Origin: Elysia marginata
Taxonomy: Eukaryota > Mollusca > Gastropoda > Plakobranchidae
DNA length: 64,000 nucleotides
Assembly (NCBI GenBank): GCA_019649035.1
Contig: BMAT01000132.1
Location: forward strand, 16,181-80,180
Reading direction: 5' to 3'
Shown here one piece after another: positions 54,401 to 60,960 of this stretch. Within the stretch, counting starts at the first letter, position 1; every line of letters begins with the position of its first letter. Position numbers and translations under genes: made by a program. The notes beneath the pieces were generated by a model. That model made no database searches. It worked only from the letters and a program-made list of their open reading frames with translations, and was not told the origin of the DNA.

Positions 54401-54425
54401 CGCTTTTTGAGTGTTGGAAAGCAAT
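12458..54425 (-). CDS. ADCY8-like: Adenylyl cyclase type 8-like gene, 5' part (four exons seen; 3' part missing)
   Basis: This is the gene-level entry for exons 54425-53870, 52464-52039, 50593-50531 and 12607-12458. Membrane adenylyl cyclases make cyclic AMP from ATP at the plasma membrane; types 1 and 8 are the calcium/calmodulin-stimulated branch. The exons join in phase 0 and give 375 residues: cytosolic N-terminus 1-162, six membrane spans (about 169-188, 197-216, 226-245, 254-270, 271-291, 326-345) and the start of the cytosolic linker helix. The type 8 call rests on remembered human ADCY8 landmarks: LEKLYRRYF before span 1 (human LERLYQRYF), SPLRGIVLG before span 2 (human DPLKGILLG), LELSVTEVVSNVVIYVCTN at span 6 (human [21 protein letters not shown]) and QREAFIETRNC after it (human QRQAFLETRRC). 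Both catalytic domains and the second membrane cassette are not in the visible exons. Introns are about 1.4, 1.4 and 37.9 kb. Adenylyl cyclase identity is near certain; the type 8 assignment is likely. Confidence 0.9.
12823..13050 (+). mobile_element. tRNA-derived SINE
   Basis: The 5' part has both RNA polymerase III promoter boxes of a tRNA-like head: an A box around TGGCGGAGTGATTAGCGCG (12832-12850) and a B box GGGTTCGATTACC near 12876-12888. A central body follows with TTGGGAAAGCAATTTACCC and CTGTAAAATGGGTACCC, resembling central domains of ancient animal SINEs as I remember them. The 3' end GAAGACAAATTTCCCGAAAA resembles the tail of the LINE at 4785-5892 (AAGACAAATTTCCCACTGGG). It sits about 215 bases upstream, in transcript order, of cyclase exon 4. 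No clear target-site duplication is visible. Confidence 0.75.
13051..17205. other. Intron sequence without recognised features
   Basis: AT-rich cyclase intron. It includes homopolymer runs (C at 13390-13403, A near 13450 and 13800) and pyrimidine-rich stretches around 16690-16860. The small open frames here have no domain, and I see nothing I can name. Confidence 0.5.
17206..17266 (+). repeat. CT/GTCT microsatellite
   Basis: Alternating CT and GTCT repeats. The following 17267-18770 is intron with a G-rich spot (17359-17373) and a G run at 17618-17627, otherwise nothing recognisable. Confidence 0.9.
18775..18897 (+). repeat. ATA/ATG trinucleotide microsatellite
   Basis: Interrupted AATAAT/GATAAT repeats of about 120 bases. 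The Ile/Met-rich and Leu/Ser-rich frames on the two strands are artefacts of this repeat. Confidence 0.9.
19190..19560 (+). promoter_or_regulatory. GC-richer island with a TATA box; promoter-like, origin unknown
   Basis: The composition rises to near balanced GC at about 19250-19470, unlike the flanks. A consensus TATA element TATAAATAG lies at 19388-19396. A GCTTTGGCGAAGC inverted repeat lies upstream at about 19289-19301. No open frame or exon follows. It could be the promoter of a short noncoding transcript, or a solo LTR of an old retroelement; I could not find matching ends to decide. Confidence 0.25.
20397..20783 (+). other. Unrecognised GC-richer block with a 128-codon open frame
   Basis: Bases 20400-20780 are clearly GC-richer than the surrounding intron and are open on the plus strand for 128 codons (for example SVAAISTGLSKPMNSIFMPA and PLRCGWGLAPLRAKSNGKLA). 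The minus strand also has an 85-codon frame over 20818-20561 (for example QSSAVLSASPSITMIRFALE). I recognise neither. The likely explanation is an inserted fragment of a mobile element or processed gene whose original strand is unclear. No splice sites or start context support a host gene. Confidence 0.25.
20784..22240. other. Intron sequence without recognised features
   Basis: AT-rich intron. A few imperfect GATA/GACA units lie at 21600-21680. Nothing else is recognisable. Confidence 0.5.
22245..22305 (+). repeat. CAA microsatellite
   Basis: ACAACA repeats with small interruptions. The following 22306-23015 is plain intron. Confidence 0.85.
23016..23510 (+). repeat. GA and GATA microsatellite cluster
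   Basis: GA-rich repeats at about 23020-23070, GATA at 23085-23145 and 23270-23285, and a second GA tract at 23400-23505 with CAA interruptions. A perfect 14-base inverted repeat sits between the GATA blocks at 23228-23267. Confidence 0.88.
23228..23267. repeat. Perfect 14-base inverted repeat
   Basis: TAGAATCTAGCTTA and its exact reverse complement TAAGCTAGATTCTA are separated by 12 bases. It lies inside the GATA cluster and could be a small cruciform or hairpin. No function can be assigned. Confidence 0.7.
24419..24553 (+). repeat. CT microsatellite running into a 93-base gap
   Basis: About 40 bases of CT repeat, then N at 24461-24553. The gap is probably unresolved CT repeat. Any frame crossing it is meaningless. 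Confidence 0.9.
24554..26405. other. Intron sequence without recognised features
   Basis: AT-rich sequence. A 119-codon plus-strand frame at 25487-25846 has a hydrophobic start but no recognisable domain, codon signature or splice context, so I do not call it a gene. 25850-26100 is somewhat GC-richer, with no feature I can name. Confidence 0.45.
26420..26740 (+). repeat. GATA-type microsatellite with unique insert
   Basis: GATA/GACA repeats at 26420-26605 and again at 26684-26738, separated by about 80 bases of non-repeat sequence (GCCCAGGACAATTAAAG onward). Tyr/Leu/Ser-rich frames on the minus strand are artefacts. Confidence 0.88.
26741..30320. other. Intron sequence without recognised features
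   Basis: About 3.6 kb of AT-rich intron. I looked on both strands for splice-bounded coding blocks, tRNA-like boxes and repeats and see nothing I can name. Confidence 0.45.
30324..30400. repeat. 77-base hairpin element, copy 1 (perfect 27-base arms)
   Basis: The element starts CGATGGCAGGCACATCAAAC and ends with the exact reverse complement. Arms are 27 bases with no mismatch, and the loop is 23 bases containing TTCTTTTCCTAT. A second copy of the same 77-base length lies at 42685-42761, with the loop conserved as well as the arms. It is either a tiny fold-back transposable element or a structured RNA locus. Confidence 0.8.
30683..31772 (+). repeat. Direct tandem duplication of a unit of about 313 bases; second copy interrupted
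   Basis: Copy 1 is 30683-30995 and copy 2 starts immediately at 30996. Shared landmarks are AATCTAAAAATAC, CTAATATCACAATACACC, GAGGCGAAATCA, CTTAACATAACTGT, GAGCATTGACAAATTAGCGT and GAAATTTGTTATAGAAGGAA. By eye the copies are about 90 percent alike in the second half. Copy 2 is split by an insertion at 31115-31580, without which it would be about 309 bases. No coding frame spans the unit. Confidence 0.8.
31115..31580. mobile_element. Non-autonomous DNA transposon (TIR, TA target), about 466 bases
   Basis: This element interrupts the second tandem copy described at 30683-31772. Its ends are inverted: TGTGCCTGTGACAAAAGGTC on the left, and on the right the complement of TGTCGCTGTGATAAAAGGTC, three mismatches in 20. 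It is flanked by TA on both sides (31113-31114 and 31581-31582). The empty site is seen in copy 1 (AACTGTACATAGG), which supports a TA duplication as in Tc1/mariner-like elements. There is no transposase frame. Confidence 0.72.
31773..33120. other. Intron sequence without recognised features
   Basis: AT-rich intron with pyrimidine-rich stretches around 32400-32510. I see no repeat family, splice-bounded exon or RNA gene. Confidence 0.45.
33160..33620 (-). mobile_element. Decayed LINE fragment, ORF2 C-terminal end
   Basis: On the minus strand 33360-33166 reads IVPGKNRKGSQRKKWIDNLR, then EWTCMSFEETHELA and ends near HSTPTTLASYV. This matches the remembered LINE ORF2 C-terminal pattern of a basic GKRxxGRQxKxWxDNIxEWTG block followed by a short tail. 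Upstream on the same strand (33540-33380) are matches to the preceding block (a LRGISCTENITN stretch and a FSGHIVRSLK stretch) in shifted frames, so the copy carries at least one frameshift or stop. The reverse transcriptase core is absent. It appears older and from a different lineage than the LINE at 4785-5892. Confidence 0.65.
33621..34690. other. Intron sequence without recognised features
   Basis: AT-rich intron in which I see nothing I can name. Confidence 0.45.
34750..35075 (+). repeat. GA-rich purine tract
   Basis: AAG/GA repeats at 34750-34855 and GA/GACA repeats at 34960-35035, separated by a short unique stretch. Lys/Arg/Glu-rich frames here are artefacts. 35076-36140 after it is plain intron. 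Confidence 0.85.
36170..36565 (+). repeat. AGT/GTA trinucleotide microsatellite, about 400 bases
   Basis: Long interrupted TAG/AGT repeats. They give open frames of Ser, Val or Thr runs depending on frame and strand, all without coding meaning. Confidence 0.92.
36566..37922. other. Intron sequence before the large gap
   Basis: AT-rich sequence with GA-rich stretches near 37550-37590. Just before the gap is a GTTTGTGTGTGTGTG tract (37900-37922), suggesting the gap began in a TG repeat. Confidence 0.5.
37923..38484. other. Assembly gap (562 N)
   Basis: Unknown sequence bounded by a TG repeat on the left and a TGATGG/TGG repeat on the right. Its true length may differ. Confidence 0.99.
38485..40190. 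other. Intron sequence without recognised features
   Basis: A TGATGATGG/TGG repeat at 38485-38512 borders the gap. The rest is AT-rich intron in which I see nothing I can name. Confidence 0.45.
40192..40640 (+). repeat. Diverged tandem repeat, two pyrimidine-rich units of about 225 bases
   Basis: Unit 1 starts near 40192 and unit 2 near 40417. Shared blocks in the same order are CTTCTGCG...CATCTAATATT, TTTGAGTTTC, GTCAATG/CTCAATG, TTATTATC and TTTATTCTCC-like segments, CCACAT, TCTCTATC, a CT/TCTG-rich core, TGTCTG.CTGTTTCTT, and CCC.AAACCAT. By eye identity is about 70 percent. A partial third start (GTTTCTTCTG then ACATCTAAATTCT) follows at about 40633-40685. Confidence 0.65.
40686..42615. 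other. Intron sequence without recognised features
   Basis: AT-rich intron. A poly-T/poly-G run lies at 42357-42377. Nothing else is recognisable. Confidence 0.45.
42625..42970 (+). repeat. GATA microsatellite array interrupted by a hairpin element
   Basis: GATA repeats at about 42625-42684, 42762-42818 and 42913-42968. The first interruption is the 77-base hairpin element at 42685-42761. Confidence 0.9.
42685..42761. repeat. 77-base hairpin element, copy 2
   Basis: Same length and layout as 30324-30400. It starts CGATGGCAGGCACACCAAAC and ends GATGTGCCTGCAATCG, with loop TTCTTTTCCTATTTTAAA. Its arms have four mismatches in 27, so it is older or less constrained than copy 1. It sits inside a GATA array. 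Confidence 0.78.
43495..43707. mobile_element. Near-perfect 213-base palindrome, fold-back/MITE-type element
   Basis: Two arms of 100 bases (43495-43594 and 43608-43707) are inverted copies with only three mismatches by my count, about 97 percent, around a 13-base loop. The outer ends read AGACCTTTAGCACACGCACC. The arms are unusually rich in CpG (ACCGTGTCGCACTACGCGTA). There is no coding capacity. The high arm identity points to a young insertion or ongoing conversion between arms. A target duplication is not clear. Confidence 0.82.
43708..47910. other. Intron sequence without recognised features
   Basis: About 4.2 kb of AT-rich intron. A 107-codon minus-strand frame at 44841-44518 has no recognisable domain and no splice support. 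Nothing else can be named. Confidence 0.45.
47914..47934. other. Four-base gap and poly-C run
   Basis: NNNN at 47914-47917 is followed by 17 C, an unresolved homopolymer. Confidence 0.97.
47935..50530. repeat. Intron with one GATA microsatellite (48390-48475)
   Basis: GATA repeats with a few interruptions lie at 48390-48475. The rest, up to the 63-base cyclase microexon, is AT-rich intron with nothing I can name. Confidence 0.7.
50531..50593 (-). CDS. ADCY8-like: Cyclase exon 3: 63-base microexon for the span 5-6 loop
   Basis: Reading the minus strand, an acceptor (ACTGTTTCAG) ends at 50594 and a donor (GTGAGA) follows 50531. The 63 bases between are 21 codons in phase 0 with no stop. They read GGVLDKYFDGYHPK followed by LELSVTE. 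This fits exactly between exon 2 (ending HHKSE) and exon 4 (starting VVSNVV): the joined LELSVTEVVSNVVIYV lines up with human ADCY8 [17 protein letters not shown]. It would form the extracellular loop before membrane span 6. Because it is phase 0 on both sides, skipping it would keep the frame and delete 21 residues of loop. It is short enough to be missed by gene finders. Confidence 0.82.
50594..52038 (-). other. Cyclase intron 2 (about 1.4 kb)
   Basis: This intron is bounded by donor GTGGGG after exon 2 and an acceptor ending TGTTTCAG before the microexon. It is AT-rich, with poly-T and poly-A runs near 51668-51722, and holds no repeat element I recognise. Confidence 0.8.
52039..52464 (-). 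CDS. ADCY8-like: Cyclase exon 2: membrane spans 1-5
   Basis: The exon is 426 bases, 142 codons, phase 0 at both ends. The acceptor is a pyrimidine tract ending CCCCCAG at 52465 and the donor after 52039 is GTGGGG. It is strikingly GC-rich against its AT-rich flanks. It opens with VDQSSMSVMN, matching the stretch before span 1 in type 8 cyclases (SEVVMNVL). Five hydrophobic spans follow, at about residues 169-188, 197-216, 226-245, 254-270 and 271-291 of the joined protein. The motif SPLRGIVLG lies between spans 1 and 2, and the last residues are HHKSE, facing the outside between spans 5 and 6. An open frame continues beyond 52039 into the intron, but the splice site and the need for the next exon's loop sequence show where the exon ends. 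Confidence 0.92.
52465..53869 (-). other. Cyclase intron 1 with CTAT/CT microsatellites
   Basis: This intron runs from donor GTAAAC after exon 1 to the CCCCCAG acceptor of exon 2. It contains CTAT/CT repeats at about 52775-52900 and a TATATA plus CTCT/GTCT/ATCT block at about 53128-53250. Leu/Ser/Tyr-rich plus-strand frames here are artefacts. Confidence 0.85.
53870..54425 (-). CDS. ADCY8-like: Cyclase exon 1 (visible): 5' leader end plus N-terminal cytosolic region
   Basis: The coding part runs from ATG at 54355 down to 53870, 162 codons ending RRYFVK, followed by the donor GTAAAC. The frame has a stop at 54370-54368 just upstream, so 54355 is the first usable ATG; it has an A at -3. A good acceptor (TTTATTTTTCAG) ends at 54426, so bases 54425-54356 look like leader sequence and at least one noncoding exon should lie further right. 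The N-terminus is cytosolic and low in hydrophobic stretches. It has a charged segment around W88, a basic amphipathic stretch SLRRLLHIFRSK at about 134-145, and the cyclase signature LEKLYRRYF at 152-160. Two PKA-type sites are visible, RKAS (S83) and RRQS (S107). In vertebrate ADCY8 the N-terminus binds calmodulin; whether the basic stretch here does so is inference. Confidence 0.9.
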
Positions 54426-55598
54426 CTGAAAAATAAAATGAGCAGGAATATTTTTTGTATGACCTAAAGTTTCGGAAGCAGAAAACAAAAGTAGCATAAA
54501 TTTCAAAACAAAAACGAATACTTTGATTGAATAAACTCAGCTCAAGACTTAAATATATTCTAGAAGTAAGGACTGTCCTGCACCATCTGTCGCATCATTT
54601 GTGACCCTGAACTTAAACTAATACGTTATGTAATGTATGTTAAGTGTCTTATTTGGTTTAACGGCTGCTTTTTATGTTGACTTTCAGTTGAAGCCATTAC
54701 CGAATAAAGACAAATAATATGATTTTTACTGATCGAAATTAACATGACGAAAACGGAGTGCTTTGTCTTTTGCGCTTTTTACTGTAATTGCATTTGAGTG
54801 TGCATATCTGTAGCATTAGCATTTGCCATCATAACATATCAAATATTAAATCTCCTAACTTTCTTTGCTTTCCCTTTTTTAACAATAGTTCCAAAGTTAG
54901 TCTCAAATGGTAATAAATTAAAACATCGATAGTGCTTAGACGAAAAATTTTGCTAAAAATATAAATTATATAATGCATAGCGGGTTTGCCAGGTCGTGGT
55001 AAATGAACCCGATTCTGATTTCAATATAAAAAAAAGCCAGCCATAATGACGACTCGAGCAGTCCACTTAGTGTGTTTTGTCTACCCCGTCAACAACAGAT
55101 GCTGCGCGCCCATTCAAACCAATTCTAGCAGCCAATATGCGGCACGCATGTAACATTACCGGTGTTATAATCTAAAATTATAGTACTTACATAGCTTTTT
55201 ATAGAAGCAAATAGATAGGTCAGTAATAGTGCCAAAAGCTCGCTGGGGAATGCGTTATATAGTCCATTATATAATGTCCTAGAGGTCAGAAGGAATTGTC
55301 AGAAAGTTTTGTGGTCCTTAACCCAGTGTATTTGCCAAACAGAACCATGTTTAAAAGGACATTTGTCTCGCAACTTGTCTGCAAGGACACGCATAATTAT
55401 AATGGTTAGCACAGTGCAATGTGTTGATATTTTAAATGATGAATTTTCCTTTTTATAAAAGTTGTGTTATTAACTTCGTTTGGTTTAAATTATATAGAGT
55501 AAAAGAGGTATATACAAATCTACTTCTCGAAGAAGTTTTCTCCAACAACAACAACAACAAAAATGACGGCATCCGACTTAACTTGACTGCGTCGTCTT
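54426..55598. other. Sequence upstream of the visible cyclase exon 1
   Basis: This is probably the intron between a noncoding first exon and the start-codon exon. It is AT-rich, with no microsatellite apart from a short CAA run at 55543-55560. Confidence 0.5.
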
Positions 55599-55656
55599 AG
55601 TATTATAATGTCCTATCTCATAAAGAATAAAGAAAGAGATAGGACAATATAATACT
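55599..55656. repeat. 58-base hairpin with 21-base arms
   Basis: AGTATTATAATGTCCTATCT plus C pairs with its reverse complement on the right with one mismatch in 21; the loop is 16 bases. Flanking GCGTC and GATGC could extend the stem. The size would fit a small-RNA precursor or a tiny fold-back element. Confidence 0.55.
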
Positions 55657-55849
55657 GATGCAAGGGTTGGTCACGATACCCTAATCCAATTTAAAATCTT
55701 ATGGGCCTGAAATGGACATTCGTCTTTTAAAATGAAAGAAAGCGTGACAAACAGCTACTATAGGGCCCTGAGGCCATGCGCTAAAACGGAAGAAAACTTG
55801 ACATGTAGAGCTTAAAATCGAAGAAAAATGGCACCCAAAACTTAACATA

Positions 55850-56000
55850 GATCTTGGCCTAATCTAGACTCTAGATATAGATCAAGATGTCGTCTAGATC
55901 TAGTCTACGTGTAACATACCTACATTGATTTTTAGGTCTATTTCAATTTTTTAGACACTCAATCTAGATCTTAAATTTAGATCTAGATCTAGATATTAAA
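55850..56000. repeat. TCTAGA/AGATCT-rich tract
   Basis: Repeated CTAGATCTAGAT-like hexamers with interruptions. The sequence is self-complementary at short range. Similar tracts are common in snail genomes as I remember them. 56001-56920 after it shows nothing I can name. Confidence 0.75.
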
Positions 56001-56924
56001 CAGAACTCAACAATCGAAGTTAGGAGGCAGGCGAAACTTTACATGTGTTCTTCCGCCACTTATTTTTTCAAAGTAAGTAAAATGTGTCCTAAAACTTTGG
56101 CCCATTCAGTTGGAAATCTAATACTAAGAAATACTGATGCACACGTGGTTTTTAAGACTTTTAACTATTTCTCGAGCAAAAGAAACAAAATGACGAGATT
56201 GGCTGTAAACGTGACTTTTCCTCCCTATTCCTTCTATTTTAAACATAGGCTACTCCACGCCAAGACATGTGTTGGTTTTACATGTTTCAAATATGAATCT
56301 AGCAAATCAATATTTTAAACATTATGGTTGGCATCCTAAAACAGCAGCCTTTCATAACTAAATTATGCCTTATCTAAGTAACATTATAGTAACAAGGCTC
56401 AACATGGAAAATCAATAGCTATACACAGTGAATTTGATGCAAATGTTTCATTTAAAAGAAAAACAAGTAATTTCAGCCAAGTCCATTGCTTTTCTACTTT
56501 TTCTTTCATGTACCCTTCAAAAGTGCATGAGCAAAACAGGCTGACTGTAGTACATTCATAGCCGAAATAAGAATTCTCCAATTTATTTGGTATTCCTGCA
56601 CGGTATGAATTTCTTTTCCTGACATTACGCCAGTCCATTTACATTCCAATGAACAAGTACTATCAAGAGGAGGAGCAGACTCGAAATTAGAAAAAACAAC
56701 TTTTGCATAAAAATTATATGTGTCGAAGAAAATTCCTTCTCAGCATTGTAATAAAGAATAGAAGTATGTTATTTTCAACTTTTCTCAAAAATTGGGCTTT
56801 CGCCTACAAAGATGCTATTATTATAAGTTCTTAAACCTTCGCCTTATTTCTCTCGACATACTAAAATTTTTGTGTGCAAACCACATTAGGCCTATTCTGA
56901 GCAACGATAATATTTATAATAACA

Positions 56925-56968
56925 ATAATAATAATGATCATAATAACAACAAAAATAGGAATAGTTAC

Positions 56969-57017
<49 letters not shown>

Positions 57018-57027
57018 TTATGATAAT

Positions 57028-57104
<77 letters not shown>

Positions 57105-57135
57105 TTATTATTATTATTATAATAATGATAATAAT
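56925..57135 (+). repeat. AAT and AGT trinucleotide microsatellites
   Basis: AATAAT repeats, then AGT repeats at 56970-57017, then a long ATA/ATAATA block to about 57135. Ser-run and Ile-run frames are artefacts. 57136-59150 is AT-rich with nothing recognisable. Confidence 0.92.
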
Positions 57136-59156
57136 AATATCAGCAACAAAAAGCCATAAAATAAAACTTAAGTTGTTTTTTTTAAAGACGTCTTTAACTG
57201 GTTCATTAGACCGTAATACAATACATTTATTGTCAAATATAAATCGGCAGAAAGCAAAGCATTATAATATTTCAAGCGTCGAAATTAGTTTAATCAAGCA
57301 AACCTTTGTTTCTCAATGTAATAAGAAAACCAACATAAAATTTTCCGATAGAAAAGCGTTTCATAAAAGGACGTAGTATTCAATTTGGAGCCCAAAGCAT
57401 TCAAGTAACCAACGCAATTCAGAAGTGGTAGCTGCGTATGAATCGATTGTCCGTTTGCCTTTAGACGTAAAACATGCCAAAACAATCACAATGGAGAGAC
57501 TTAAATATTTTTGGACAAGACCTTTTTAATCCAATGGTAGAGATTTTTCAAATTTTGGAATTGGCATCATAGAAAGGCGTCAGGGCTATATTATGTAGGT
57601 GCACGACATAATTATTCATAAACATTACAGTTCTTGTACGTTTTCAATTTTTTTTTACTGAAGAGTGTGGTGAATAAATTTAGTGTTTTCGTTTTTCTTT
57701 CACTTGCCAGAATTGTTTAAATATTGGCCTTTCCAAAGCTATCTTGGATTTTTTTTCTGAGGGGGAATAACGTTCATAAAGAAGCCCTTACTGACAGACA
57801 GTGTTAAAGGCCATTGTTAACGCACAGAATAAGGATAATGATGCCACACACGCATATTAAATCTCTTCATGCTATACAAGTTTCAAAAATGAAAAGTTTA
57901 GAAATACAATTATTTTAAGAAGGATAAACATTATATTAGAAAATAAAGATACGCATTTTATCTGAGCTGTCTATGTTAATGCAGCAGCGTTAGGTTCCTA
58001 CTAAAATAAGCTTGTAATGTTTGCAAATGAGTAAAAGGCTCTCGAGTTTTTATTTCCAGTTCATAAAACAGTACAATACGAGCGCTTTTTATTTTGCCTT
58101 GAGAGTAGTTTTTAGGCAATTACGAAATATAAGCCGTCATATTTGCAAGGAAAGAATCTGCTCAATAACTTAGCTGTTAGAGTAATCAAAGGCCAGTGTG
58201 GTACTTGTAAATGCACTCACTCACGTCGGGTTGAAAAGCAGACCATAAAACAAAACCAATTTCAATGCACATTATAGTATTGTGATCATTCCTTGTGGGC
58301 CGAAGAAACGCTTTACACGAAAAAGAACGTGCGTTTCATATTCAGAGTTAATTGATCCCACCATTAGTGTGTACAGCAAAACAATTTAACAGCAAATGAT
58401 CTCTTTGATCGGATCACCGAAAATACCAAGCGAAAGAGAAGCAATACTTTTGTTTGCCAGTGGACTACAAATTCTCCGACGTAAAACAGTGACACTTTTA
58501 GCACTTTTAAACTCCCTTGCGTCAAGAAATTGAGCGAAATTTACATCATAGTTTGAATTAACATATCCCATACAAAACAGGTGAAAACTTAACTTTTAAA
58601 TGTACACAAAATGTCCATATAATCGAACGAGTGGTTAAAGTAGAACTAACAGCACTTGTCCATGACTGATGTAAGGAAGCACAATAGAAAAATTAATGGC
58701 CTTAACACATCCGACGTTTTGTTGATTCAACAAAACAGATTTTTGTGAACAGTTATGTAAAGGGTTTAAGATGGATAAACTTATAGTCGCACACGCCAAA
58801 ACCGCGCGGCGCGGAATCTCGGCGATTTTACTGGTGTTTTAAATCCATATTTTTACTAAACTATTTCTTTAATGATCCGTAAACCATTAGCACATAACCT
58901 GTGATCTCATAAGTATTATTACATCTTTCATATTTTGCATGGAGTTTGATTGGCTATAAATAATGTTTTTTACTATTGCTGTGAATGGTGGTGATGTTAA
59001 TGATGATGGTTAATGATTTTTTTCAAGTTGCTAGCAATATTGTATGACTATTTAATGTAACTCAACCTAAAAATTTTGCTTGGAAAATCAAATACGCCTA
59101 TAGCATCGCAAAAGACATTACTTCGGCAAAACTTCGATTATGCTAACGCCTCAGGA

Positions 59157-59430
59157 GGTGGCACAATAAATCCCAAGTAAGCTGGCTGTGGCAGAGAAAT
59201 AGTAAACAGCAGGCCCCTGCGGTGATAAGCCCTCGCACAATCTTGCCCGCCTGGCAGTGATCACAACATGGACAGTCCTCCAACCTGAGGCCACCGCGCC
59301 AGGCTGCTTGCCGCCGCCGCCGCTGCTGCTGCTGCTTGCTGCTGTTGTTGATGATGATGATCAATCCAACATCTGCCGATAGCGAGTGGCAGTCTACTCG
59401 CCAGCAGTTGAAGGGTCTGCGCGTGAGAGA
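59157..59430 (-). promoter_or_regulatory. GC-rich CAG/CGG tract, candidate leader exon or promoter region of the cyclase gene
   Basis: This is the only strongly GC-rich block upstream of the cyclase exons. On the minus strand it carries CAGCAGCAGCAGC followed by GGCGGCGGCGGCAAGCAGCC, a composition typical of animal 5' leaders. A possible acceptor (TTGTCTCTCACGCGCAG) ends at 59417 and a possible donor (CTCAG then GTTGGA) follows 59285, giving a hypothetical 132-base exon. A minus-strand frame is open through the whole block (59631-59143), but its translation (Ile/Leu-rich, then Gln/Arg-rich, then Cys-rich) matches nothing I know. Alternatives are an exon of an unrelated gene or a chance CAG-repeat island. 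Confidence 0.35.
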
Positions 59431-60940
59431 CAATAATGAAACCACAAGTGGTTCCAAAAATGTGTACATATGCTTGTAAAAGAAGGCGGATGTTTGCAGT
59501 TGTGCAATATAATGAAGGAGAATAGGTGTGAGTGTGGCCATTATAATTATCAAAATAAGCAAGTTTTGGATAGAAGATATTTTAGAGTCATCATTTGGTA
59601 TGACGGTTTGATTGTTAGAGACAAACCACAAGTCTTTTGCAAAATTGCTTGCGGATTTATTTGATAATTACATTTGCAAATTCTTGATTATCTGTGCAAA
59701 ACTATTGAGTCAATAGCTGTCTTTGAATCAAAGAGACGCATTTCAGCCTTCAGTTTTGTGCCTTAAAGCTTGTAAAAATCATGTCATGAACCGATTAAAA
59801 ACTACTTTATAAAGGTGGCTCATAGCAGTATTGCTCTTGCCACGAGACCTCACTACAACCGTTAAGGTACAGTCGTCTCAGCAATATCTTAAATTCAAGT
59901 CGAGAAGCGTTTATTTGCTTTAAAGACACCAAAAGTCACAGTAGTTTATTTAACGTCTAAAATGAATAAATGCCATAGCCCTATTTGCGTGTCACTATAA
60001 AAGGAAAAGCCTTGTAATGGACGGGTAAAACATACGCTAAACGGTAATTTTCTTACATTTGCCCCGTTACCTGCAACTAAATTCCCATATCAGTGAGGCA
60101 GTCCGCAACACCGGAGATCTTCAAAAGGAGACTTAAAACTTTTCTGTTTCAGAACTTTTAAGTCTGTGTCGATTAAGTACCCCTGCTGATTGGCTGTTCT
60201 TTTTTTCACTTTTTACATCATATTTAGGCGTGCGCGCGTGAGATATGGTGTGTACGTGTGTGTGTAATTTACGCGTGAAAGCATGTGAATGTGAACATTA
60301 ATTTTCCTTCTACGTTACTTTTTTATATCATTTCTAAAGATGTTATGCGCATAGAGCATTCTTTTTGAATGGGTTCAGCTACAGACTTGTATGCTAGAGT
60401 GCAATGCGCACTATAAATTCTATTTATTATCATTATTATACCTAGTGCGTTAACTATAACAGATATTTTTAGGCGTAAAATCCTTTTTGTAGCGGAGCGG
60501 ATAGACTTAGTCAAGACGAGTGATGAAAAGAGAATTGTTTTTACCAAACCTGCTTAATACAAATCTTGAAATCTGACAACTACTCATAAACTGATATCAT
60601 TTTATCAACCTCTCTGACCCCCACTCCCTTTGTTAGATTCTATCAACATAAACCAGCATTCGCAGCTACTGTTATGATAATGACCGATAATGCAAAAATA
60701 TCCATGAGAAATTTGCTAAAAAAGATTTCAAATTCTATCAAGAAAAAAAATCTTGCGATGGTGTGAGTAAAAGCTAATTATGGTGACATTCAGAGCCAAT
60801 ACATTATGTACATATTCCAAACATATAATCAGAAAGAGTTCTTTTTCATCTAGGGTATATTTTACTTAAAATAACACAGTAATAACCCCAGCAGTTATTA
60901 GTTAACATTTTGAGCTTTGAGGAGATAATTTTAGGTCGGC
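59431..60940. other. Upstream sequence without recognised features
   Basis: AT-rich sequence with a short GTGTGC/GTGTGTG stretch at 60229-60268. I see nothing else I can name. Confidence 0.45.
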
Positions 60941-60960
60941 GGGAGGGGGGGGGGGGGGGC
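60941..60960 (+). repeat. Poly-G run
   Basis: GGGAGGGGGGGGGGGGGGG-type run, prone to sequencing error. 60961-63725 after it is AT-rich sequence in which I see nothing I can name. Confidence 0.9.

Noticed and set aside
54017-54410. Two plus-strand frames of 83 and 102 codons
   Set aside because: They are antisense shadows of cyclase exon 1, whose minus-strand frame has the cyclase signature and splice sites.
56792-57376. 194-codon plus-strand frame
   Set aside because: Its middle is Ser and Ile runs from AGT and ATA repeats; the ends have no recognisable content.
59143-59631. 163-codon open frame on the minus strand with a hydrophobic N-terminal half
   Set aside because: The translation passes through a CAG/CGG repeat, matches no family I know and lacks supporting splice context as a coding exon. 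I kept only the GC-rich block as a candidate leader exon.
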